A stretch of 9,384 bases of DNA from Lachnospiraceae bacterium. Its GTDB lineage: Bacteria; Bacillota; Clostridia; Lachnospirales; Lachnospiraceae. Below, piece by piece: positions 1 to 6,900 of the stretch. Numbering within the stretch: position 1 is the stretch's first letter; the number at the start of each line of letters is the position of its first letter. The position numbers were made by a program, and so were the translations under genes. Location of the stretch: assembly GCA_017483425.1 (NCBI GenBank), contig JAFUWM010000293.1, positions 1 through 9,384 of the forward strand, given 5' to 3'. Under the pieces are notes generated by a model. That model did no database searches. It saw only the letters and a program-made list of their open reading frames with translations, and had not been told where the DNA came from.

Positions 1-357
1 AAAAAGATAAATGATACCCACGGTCACGATAAGGGAGACTTGGCATTAAAGAAGATATGCAGGATAATCTGCAATGCATTTAAGCATTCTCCCGTTTTCA
101 GGATAGGCGGTGACGAATTCACGATAGTGTTTACCGGATATGATTATGAACATGCAGAAAGTATTGTTGAGAAGTTCAAATCGGTTCTTGATGAGATAGC
201 CTCTGACAGTTCGCTTGAGCCTTGGGAAAAAGTCTCTGCGGCGATAGGTTACGCGAAGTACGATCCTGCGAAGGACAGTCATGTAGATGACGTATTTAAG
301 CGGGCAGATGCTTCCATGTATGAGGATAAAAGGGCAATGAAAGCGGAAAGAAACTGA
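1..357 (+). CDS. GGDEF-domain diguanylate cyclase, C-terminal fragment (5' end outside window)
   Basis: The reading frame is open from base 1 to a TGA at 355-357, giving 118 residues of a protein that starts upstream. The family makes cyclic di-GMP from two GTP. The fragment opens inside the domain with KKINDTHGHDKGD, the usual metal- and guanine-binding stretch. It then has the intact signature RIGGDEF (GGDEF codons 106-120), then VSAAIGYA, and ends with the typical RADASMYEDKRAMK helix. Catalysis therefore looks possible. The inhibitory I-site (RxxD, five residues before GGDEF) is absent: the aligned residues are FKHS, so classic product inhibition is not expected. A TTG at 40 could be called as a start but would remove conserved domain residues, so it is internal. 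The sensory N-terminus and first metal aspartate are not visible. The domain call is very safe; any link to the genes downstream is unproven. Confidence 0.93.
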   Translation, partial: KKINDTHGHDKGDLALKKICRIICNAFKHSPVFRIGGDEFTIVFTGYDYEHAESIVEKFKSVLDEIASDSSLEPWEKVSAAIGYAKYDPAKDSHVDDVFKRADASMYEDKRAMKAERN

Positions 358-364
358 AAAGTAC

Positions 365-393
365 TTGACAAAATCAGGGTTTGGTAAGAAAAT
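365..393 (+). promoter_or_regulatory. Candidate sigma-A promoter for the MMPL/beta-helix unit
   Basis: A perfect -35 hexamer TTGACA lies at 365-370. After a 17-base spacer there is a weaker -10, GAAAAT, at 388-393 (4 of 6 consensus positions). It sits between the TGA of the GGDEF gene and the TTG start at 450, so it would give a leader of about 50 bases. The -10 is poor, so activity is inferred from the -35 and spacing only. Confidence 0.45.
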
Positions 394-408
394 GAACGTT
401 GGTCATTT
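390..408 (+). promoter_or_regulatory. Quasi-palindromic candidate operator over the -10 region
   Basis: AAATGAACGTTGGTCATTT has perfect 6-base arms (AAATGA / TCATTT) around a 7-base centre in which C397 and G401 also pair, so 7 of 9 half-site positions are symmetric. It overlaps the proposed -10 box and start point of the MMPL unit, where a dimeric repressor would block transcription. The TetR protein encoded at 3310-3912 is the obvious candidate ligand, but no clear copy of this palindrome is visible in the tetR intergenic region. An AT-rich RNA hairpin ending the GGDEF transcript is a less likely reading, because no T-run follows directly. Confidence 0.35.
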
Positions 409-434
409 AAGTGCCGGCGTTTGTTTTATTTAAT

Positions 435-440
435 GGAGGA
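435..440 (+). promoter_or_regulatory. Ribosome binding site selecting a TTG start
   Basis: GGAGGA lies 9 bases before the TTG at 450-452. There is no ATG or GTG at an equivalent spacing in the same frame. The protein from this TTG begins with a short basic stretch and then the first membrane helix, as expected for the family, so this site fixes the rare start. Confidence 0.8.
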
Positions 441-449
441 TAATATTTC

Positions 450-2543
450 TTGGCAAAGATCGGTGAGTGGATAGCAAGATGCAGATATCTGATACTCCTT
501 ATAGGGGCTTTATTACTTATCCCTTCCGTGATAGGTTTTGTCGCTACAAGGGTTAATTACGACCTTTTAAGCTATCTTCCAAACAGCCTTGAAACCATAG
601 CCGGACAGGATATCATGGTGGACGAGTTCGGTATGGGCGCCTTTACGATGATAGTAATTGAGGGCATGGATGACAGGGATATCGAAAAGCTTGCCGATAA
701 GATCGAGAATGTGGAGCATGTGGAGAAGGTCCTCTGGCACGGAAGCATCATAGACCTGTCGATACCCATAGAGCTGCTGCCTGAGCGGATAAAAGACGGA
801 CTTGTAAGAGGGGATTCCACACTGTTGGTGGCGTTTCTCGATAATACCACTTCCTCTGACGACTCAATGGATGCGGTAAAGGAGATGAGAAAAATAGTCG
901 GCTCGAACTGCTTTGTAAGCGGCATGACGGGCATCGTTACCGACATAGCGGATCTTTGCATGAAGGAGCTTCCGGTCTATGTAGTTATTGCCGCGATCCT
1001 GTCTTTCCTTGTGTTGGAGCTTACGACCGAATCATTTATAGTGCCTCTGTTTTTTCTTTTAAACATAGGCTTATCGATCCTTTATAATCTCGGAAGCAAT
1101 GTATTTCTTGGAGAAATATCATACGTAACACAGGCGCTTACAGCCGTGATGCAGCTTGCGGTCACGATGGATTATTCAATATTCCTGCTTGAGAGCTATG
1201 AAACACAGAAAAAAAAGATTCCGGATAACAGGTTCAAGGCCATGGGGCAGGCTATATCCGATACATTCGTTTCCGTACTTTCGAGCTCGATCACAACAGT
1301 TGCCGGCTTTCTGGCGCTGTGTGTCATGACTTTTGCGCTTGGCGGAGATATCGGCATAGTCATGTCGAAGGGAGTGCTGATCGGAGTCGTTACCTGTGTC
1401 ACGATACTGCCGTCGATGATACTTGTGTTTGACAAGGCAATAGAAAAGACCAAGCATAAGCCTTTGATAAAGAGCATGGACAGACCATCAGGCTTCGTAA
1501 TGAAGCATTACAGGCTGTGGCTTCTGGTATTTCTGATTCTTGCTTTTCCCGCATGGTACGGAAATACGCATACGAAAGTTTATTACAATATAGCCCAGTC
1601 CCTGCCGAAGACCATCTTAAGTAATATCGCGAATGATAAGCTTGAAGAAACCTTTGACATGAACTGCATGCATATCATAATGATGGATAAGGATCTGGAT
1701 CCGAGGGAGAAAAGCAGCATGATTGATGAGGTGGAAGAGGTTGACGGGGTCAAATGGGCGCTTGGACTTCGCTCGGTCATAGGTCCAATGATCCCTGAGG
1801 ATCTGCTCTCTGACAGCATCAGGGAAATGCTTCAGGGAGATACTCATGAGCTTGCTTTCATCTGCTCGGAATATGTATCGGCGACTGATGAGGTAAACGC
1901 GCAGCTTGCCGAGATAAACAAGATAGTTAAAAGCCACGATCCTACGGCTATGGTCATTGGTGAGGCTCCTATGATGAAGGATCTTCAGGATACGACAGAT
2001 GTAGACTTAAAGAGGGTCAATATACTGTCCATTGTCGCGATTTTTATAATAATTTTATTCACTTTCAAATCAATATCGCTTCCGGCGATACTGGTGCTTG
2101 TTATCGAGTTTGCCATAAACGTTAATATGGCGGTGCCTTATTATCAGGGGGTAAGCCTTCCCTTTGTGGCAAGCATCGTCATAGGTACGATACAGCTAGG
2201 GGCAACCGTTGACTATGCTATACTTATGACCAACCATTATGTCACAAGACGACGTGACGGGAAGGATAAATGGGAGGACGTGAGCAAGGCGCACAGGGCA
2301 AGCATGCTATCCATAATAACGAGCGGCTTCAGCTTTTTTGTCGCGACATTCGGAGTTTCCGTTTATTCGCAGGTGGACATGATCGGAGCTATATGTACGC
2401 TTCTCTCCAGAGGAGCGCTTATAAGCATGGTAGCGGTTATATTCATACTTCCCGCGATGCTGCTTGTGTTTGACGGGCTTATAATAAGGACCACGCTTGG
2501 ATTTAAAGAAATAAGGATTAGTACTGGTGGAGGAGAGAGCTAA
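450..2543 (+). CDS. MMPL/RND superfamily transporter (HAE3-like), 697 aa
   Basis: This is a polytopic membrane protein of the MMPL branch of RND transporters, which use proton flux to move lipids or other hydrophobic molecules across or out of the membrane. The layout is two equal halves. TM1 is about 13-33, an exposed domain about 34-170, and TM2-6 about 172-327. TM7 is about 353-371, the second exposed domain about 372-520, and TM8-12 about 523-676. The proton-relay Asp-Tyr pairs of the family are seen in TM4 (TMDYSIF, D241-Y242) and TM10 (TVDYAIL, D588-Y589), so both halves look functional. At 697 residues it is compact: no coiled-coil or heptad-repeat insert and no long C-terminal tail. 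Start is TTG behind GGAGGA. Its TAA overlaps the next ATG by one base (TAATG), indicating translational coupling to the beta-helix protein. The substrate cannot be read from the sequence. Confidence 0.92.
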   Translation: MAKIGEWIARCRYLILLIGALLLIPSVIGFVATRVNYDLLSYLPNSLETIAGQDIMVDEFGMGAFTMIVIEGMDDRDIEKLADKIENVEHVEKVLWHGSIIDLSIPIELLPERIKDGLVRGDSTLLVAFLDNTTSSDDSMDAVKEMRKIVGSNCFVSGMTGIVTDIADLCMKELPVYVVIAAILSFLVLELTTESFIVPLFFLLNIGLSILYNLGSNVFLGEISYVTQALTAVMQLAVTMDYSIFLLESYETQKKKIPDNRFKAMGQAISDTFVSVLSSSITTVAGFLALCVMTFALGGDIGIVMSKGVLIGVVTCVTILPSMILVFDKAIEKTKHKPLIKSMDRPSGFVMKHYRLWLLVFLILAFPAWYGNTHTKVYYNIAQSLPKTILSNIANDKLEETFDMNCMHIIMMDKDLDPREKSSMIDEVEEVDGVKWALGLRSVIGPMIPEDLLSDSIREMLQGDTHELAFICSEYVSATDEVNAQLAEINKIVKSHDPTAMVIGEAPMMKDLQDTTDVDLKRVNILSIVAIFIIILFTFKSISLPAILVLVIEFAINVNMAVPYYQGVSLPFVASIVIGTIQLGATVDYAILMTNHYVTRRRDGKDKWEDVSKAHRASMLSIITSGFSFFVATFGVSVYSQVDMIGAICTLLSRGALISMVAVIFILPAMLLVFDGLIIRTTLGFKEIRISTGGGES
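2529..2535 (+). promoter_or_regulatory. Ribosome binding site for the beta-helix gene inside the MMPL 3' end
   Basis: GGAGGAG at 2529-2535 lies within the last codons of the transporter gene, 7 to 9 bases before the ATG at 2543. Together with the TAATG stop/start overlap it supports coupled translation of the two proteins. Confidence 0.75.
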
Positions 2544-3322
2544 TGAAGATCAGAAAAACTATTTTGGCACTTGCTGTTACGCTTTTTTGCGGAATGATGA
2601 TATCCGCACCGGCATATGCCGGAACAAGTCTTGAATTAAAGGACGACGAGGCTTATTCCGCAGGGGGAATGAGCTGGAACGGAAGCACGCTTGTATTTAA
2701 TAACTGCAGCTTCAGCGGTCAGATAAAGCTTCCGAAAAATTCAACGGTTACGGTGACGGGAACAAATAATCTCATAATGAACCAGATCTTTGACGAAACC
2801 GGAGTTTTGATCGGAGAGGGAGCGCTTACGATAAACGGCGGCGGAGTCTTAAATATAGTTAATTCTGTCGTAACCCATAATAACTGCTATGGAATAGTTG
2901 GCAAAAAGGAGCTTACGATAAGCGGAGTAACGATAAATGCTTCCGCGGCGGCTGAGGGAGAGGCGGATATTTCCGCAGGAATCATGGCAAGAAAGGCAAT
3001 GAAGATCACAGGCTCGACCATAAATGCCACAGGAGCGCCGAACGCAAGGACATCGGCAGGCATAAGGGGAGGCAAGAGCATCTTCATACAGTCATCAAAT
3101 ATAAACGCATCGGGCGCAAGCTTCGGTATCGTATCCTCGGGAGATGCTTTGGGCATCTCGGTGAGCAACGTGAACGCTCACGGAGGAACTGCTGCGATAA
3201 AGGCGAAGAATGCAATGCAGTTTGCGGGAGTATCCGGCGCCGTACCGGGTGAGAAAAACGACAGATGGTACGCAATGAGCGGATCGGACAGGGCAACGGA
3301 TGTAAAGCTTTATATCTCCTGA
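2543..3322 (+). CDS. Secreted right-handed parallel beta-helix protein (carbohydrate-binding / Cthe_2159-like), 259 aa
   Basis: The N-terminus is a clear Sec signal peptide: basic MKIRK, a hydrophobic core, and a probable signal peptidase I site APAYA|GTS after residue 26. The mature part carries repeated strand pairs of the form LTI-x-G-x-TINAS: about residues 95-106, 124-134, 153-163, 180-190 and 203-213. These are 23-29 residues apart, with GI or AGI turns between them, as expected for coils of a parallel beta-helix. The composition (Gly, Ser, Asn, Ala, Thr) and the TVTGTNN motif resemble the Clostridia family of Cthe_2159-type polysaccharide-binding beta-helices, which have a pectate-lyase-like fold. 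No catalytic motif, dockerin, LPXTG or C-terminal helix is seen, so it should be released or held by binding. Coupling to the MMPL gene suggests a shared role. The fold call is firm; ligand and role are inference. Confidence 0.75.
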   Translation: MKIRKTILALAVTLFCGMMISAPAYAGTSLELKDDEAYSAGGMSWNGSTLVFNNCSFSGQIKLPKNSTVTVTGTNNLIMNQIFDETGVLIGEGALTINGGGVLNIVNSVVTHNNCYGIVGKKELTISGVTINASAAAEGEADISAGIMARKAMKITGSTINATGAPNARTSAGIRGGKSIFIQSSNINASGASFGIVSSGDALGISVSNVNAHGGTAAIKAKNAMQFAGVSGAVPGEKNDRWYAMSGSDRATDVKLYIS

Positions 3323-3912
3323 CCTTTCATTATCTGACGGATGGAGGTATCAAGATAAGGCTTTAATTCATCTATTGGGATAGGTTCGTTATAGAGAATG
3401 GATGAATAGGCTGTTGAGCTTATTAACTCGATTATAATAAATACGAGCACCTCGGGGTTCCGGTATGTGATATCGGAATTGCGAAAAAGCTCCAAAAAGA
3501 TATGCCTGAAATCGACATCGGTTTCTTCCTTGCTGTTTATGAGGACATTTTTGAAGATGCCCCAACTGAGGTTTTTTGATATAAATGTCAGCAGGGTCTT
3601 GTCCTTTTCGAGCAGGCTTATCACATAATCGGTCAGAAAGATGATCTTATCCTCGACGGATATGATGTCTTCGTGCTCATGAAGCGCACCGGTCGCCTGA
3701 AGGAGTATATTGGCGGTCTTTCTTGCGATAAGGCGGTTATGGATATCGTATTTGTCCTTGAAATACAGATAAAACGTGCCCTTGGCGACACCGGCGCGGG
3801 ATACGATGTCCGATATGGAGGTATTGTTAAGTCCTTTGCTTGTAAACAGCTCAAAAGCATTATCAAGCAGGGCAGTACGTTTTTTTAGTTTATTTTGTTC
3901 AACTTTTGACAT
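3310..3912 (-). CDS. TetR/AcrR family transcriptional regulator, 200 aa
   Basis: This is a ligand-responsive DNA-binding repressor of usual family length. The N-terminal TetR_N domain covers about residues 10-58: first helix around TALLDNAFELFTSKG, then the helix-turn-helix TSISDIVSRAGVAKGTFYLYF with the hallmark GTFYLYFKDK. The remaining all-alpha C-terminal part (about 60-200) is the variable ligand-binding and dimer domain and gives no specific ligand. The gene lies between the MMPL/beta-helix unit, with which it is convergent and overlaps by 13 bp, and the heptad lipoprotein, from which it diverges across 50 bp. It is thus placed to repress itself, the lipoprotein gene and probably the transporter unit. 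The start ATG (3912-3910) has no visible Shine-Dalgarno and lies only about 3 bases past the predicted transcription start. The protein N-terminus MSKVEQNKLKKR is nevertheless typical, so the start is accepted. Confidence 0.92.
   Translation of the reverse strand: MSKVEQNKLKKRTALLDNAFELFTSKGLNNTSISDIVSRAGVAKGTFYLYFKDKYDIHNRLIARKTANILLQATGALHEHEDIISVEDKIIFLTDYVISLLEKDKTLLTFISKNLSWGIFKNVLINSKEETDVDFRHIFLELFRNSDITYRNPEVLVFIIIELISSTAYSSILYNEPIPIDELKPYLDTSIRQIMKGQEI
3906..3911 (+). promoter_or_regulatory. Possible -35 element for the heptad lipoprotein gene
   Basis: A perfect TTGACA sits on the plus strand across the first codons of tetR, 51 bases before the lipoprotein ATG. No good -10 appears at 16-18 bases (around 3928-3935 the sequence is GCACTTTT), so this is only a candidate, possibly needing an activator. 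If real, the two divergent promoters overlap face to face. Confidence 0.25.
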
Positions 3913-3921
3913 GGTAATCTG

Positions 3922-3949
3922 ATGATAGCACTTTTTTTCTGGATGTGAA
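3922..3949 (-). promoter_or_regulatory. tetR promoter, predicted to give a near-leaderless mRNA
   Basis: On the minus strand a -35 TTCACA (3949-3944, 5 of 6) is followed after 16 bases by a -10 TATCAT (3927-3922, 5 of 6). The expected start point near 3915 lies about 3 bases before the tetR ATG, which agrees with the lack of a Shine-Dalgarno. The -35 overlaps the 5' edge of the divergent lipoprotein leader, so repressor or polymerase binding here would affect both genes. Confidence 0.5.
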
Positions 3950-3953
3950 AGGA
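3948..3953 (+). promoter_or_regulatory. Ribosome binding site deciding the lipoprotein start
   Basis: AAAGGA at 3948-3953 lies 9 bases before the ATG at 3963. It lies downstream of the alternative in-frame GTG at 3945, which itself has no Shine-Dalgarno. This favours the ATG. Confidence 0.65.
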
Positions 3954-3962
3954 AAACAGATC

Positions 3963-6900
3963 ATGAGAAAATATCATTTGCAGTGTTTAAGCTTCATACT
4001 TTCGGGAGTAATGCTCACAGGCTGCGCGCTTAATAATATGACCGTAAAGGGAGTGGAAACAGAGGCGGAAGCAGCTACCGCGGAGGAGTATAAAAATACG
4101 GCTCAGGAAGACGCGATTGAAGACATAGTCGAAACCGTTGCCGGAGTAAAGCAGATGGACGGAGAGGGCTATGATAAGGAAGAAACCGTATTTGTAATAT
4201 CCGACGCAGAGGGCAATCCTACTGAGGTTATAGCGAGCGAATGGCTGAAAAACCTCGAGGGAAGTGAATACATAGAGGATGTTTCGAGCTTAAAGGATAT
4301 TGTAAATGTAAAAGGCTATGAAGAATATGAAAAGGGAGAGGGAGACAGCCTTAAATGGGAGGCAAGCGGTAATGATATCTATTATCAGGGAACTCCTTCA
4401 GAGAATCCTCCTGTTGGCGTGAAAGTAAGCTATAAGCTTGACGACAAAGAGGTAACTCCCGAAGAGATACAGGGAAAAAGCGGCAAGGTAGAGATCAGGA
4501 TTGATTATGAAAATGATACGGATGAAGTAATAGAAGTTAACGGTGAAGAAGAGCATGTGACGATCCCCTTTACCATGCTCACGGGGGTCATGCTTCCAAA
4601 TGATATCTTCTCAAATGTCGAGGTTGAAAACGGAAGGCTCATTACCGAGGGCAATAATGCCATAGTCATAGGATATGCTTTTCCGGGATTATATGAATCG
4701 CTTAAGTATGATGATTTTAAGGATTCTCTTGATGAGGAGCATAGGGAAAAGGCGGATAATCTCGATATATCAGATCATGTCGTAATAACGGCTGACGCAA
4801 AGGATTTTGAGCTCAGGTCTACACTTACTGTCGCGCTTCCCGACGTACTCGAAGAGGTTTCCTTTACCGATAATATTGACACGGACAAGGTAAAGGATGA
4901 TATGGACGAACTCGCGGATGCCACTCAGGAGCTTATTGACGGTACGAGCGACCTGCTTGACGGAGTGCATGACTTAAAGGACGGCACATCTGAGCTTAAG
5001 GACGGTACCAGTGAGTTAAAGGACGGTACGAGGGATTTAAAAGACGGTACCGAGGATCTGGTCAGGGGAACTGATGATTTAATGGACGGCGCATGGGATA
5101 TGAAGGAAGGCGCCTGCGAAGCATACGGCGGAACCAAAAAAATCTATGACGGAGCCAAGGACTTAAAGAGCGGCGCGAGTGATGCTTATGACGGAACCAA
5201 AGCATTAAAGAGCGGCGCGAAATCAGCATACAGCGGAGCGACTAAATTAAAGAAAGGAATAAATGACGCCCACACCGGTTCTGATACTTTAACCCAGGGG
5301 GTAAGCGCTGCCTATATTGGCTCCAAGCAGCTAAATGAAGGAGTGCAGCAGGTATCGGGGCTTTTGACAAGCAACGCGGGCAATGTACAGGCTTTAAGCA
5401 GACTTGCGGAGGTGCTTACAGCAAATCTCTCGGGAACAGAGGCGGTATCGGCCATGGAGGGCTCAGCGCTTAAAGCGTCAGGCGCACCTGAAGCAGAGGC
5501 CAGGGAGGATGCATTAAAGACCAGCCTTGCCGCTATGGATGCGGCCAATGATCTCTCGAAGGAGTCAGTGAGTATGCTGTCTCTCAGCCTTTCGGAAAAT
5601 GAAACAAAAGAGGATGACGAGGATAACACGGCGGATGAATTAAAGGAAGCCCTTGATTCACTTGACGATGTATACGCTTCTGCCGAAAGCGTAATGGATT
5701 CCGTGAGCAGTCTTAATTTAACTATAGATGAAAAGCTTGATGAATTAAGTGAAGAAAAGGATCAGCTTGAAGAAGAGCTTTCCGAAATGGAAGATGAGCC
5801 TCAGCTTTCACCGGTATATGTAAATGACGGAGCAGAAGATGATGATCAGGATAATTCTGACGACAGTGATAGCGAGGAAGATGAAGAAGACAGCGAAGAA
5901 ACAGAAGTTTACACAAAGGAAAGCATAGAGACAATCAAGGAGTATTATAAGGAGTACTACAAAAAGACGTACAGGCTTGCCTATATAGAGGATGCGTCTG
6001 AAATACTCGAGGGTTATAAAGAATCGCTTGAAAGCATTTCCGAAGTAACCGGCCTTTTGTCTGAATCCGTTAATGAGACAAGGGAAGAGATAGAAGGTCT
6101 TTATCAGCAGGTAGCAGGGGAAACGGACAGCGAGGATAATGAGGATGATGCCAGTGATGCTGAAGCAGAGCTTTTGAAATCAATGGTAAGCGCGAATGAG
6201 GTCACGCTTCAGGCTGCTTCCGCGGTTTGGGACGTTGTGGAGGAGCTTACTGAATTGAAGCTTTTGAGCGCTGATTTAAGCAGAGATTCGCATACGGATT
6301 CGGCACCGTCCTTTGACGGAATGACACCAAAGGAATTTGCGGCTCAGCTTTTGGCAATGGATGTATCGACATTAAACCAGACTATAGGATATATTCTGGT
6401 CTATGGCTCATCATCAGATAAGGAGCTTCTTGTATCGGCCTTTGCCCTGATGAGTTCGGAGCAGGTTTCAGGGATTACGCAGAAGCTTGCAACCGATGAT
6501 CTGAAGAAGGGAGTTAATATACTACTGTCCACGGCGGTATATAAAGGTGTTTCCGAGCTTTCAAACACTTTGACTTCGGATGAAACCAAGGCAAAGCTAA
6601 AACAGCTTACAGACGGAGCGGCAAGCCTTGAAACAGGACTTTCCACGCTTTATGCCGGGGCGGGAGCGTTAGAGACAGGACTTGGAACCTTAAGCATCGG
6701 CGCCGGTACGCTTGAAGAAGGACTCGGTACACTGTATGCCGGGACTGATAAGTTAGAGGGCGGAATGGATAAGCTTTATCACGGCACGAAGAAATTAAAG
6801 GACGGGGCTGATGACTTAAGAGACGGTATGTCAGAGCTTTCAGACGGTGGAGTCGAGCTCTATGACGGCACGGTCGATCTGCATGACGGGGCTATAGATC

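Noticed and set aside
3303..3312. 10-bp palindrome TAAAGCTTTA at the tetR stop as a terminator or operator
   Set aside because: It is too short and AT-rich for a stable hairpin, has no loop or T-run, and lies inside coding sequence.
3945..3962. GTG at 3945 as the lipoprotein start
   Set aside because: It has no ribosome site, while the ATG at 3963 has AAAGGA nine bases upstream and gives a standard-length lipoprotein signal peptide.
4925..5137. Antisense ORF with a Ser/Pro-rich repeated translation
   Set aside because: It is only the reverse reading of the 21-bp heptad repeats, with no start signal of its own.
4932..5351. CRISPR-like regular repeats
   Set aside because: The 21-bp periodicity is continuous and coding, without spacers; it reflects protein heptads.
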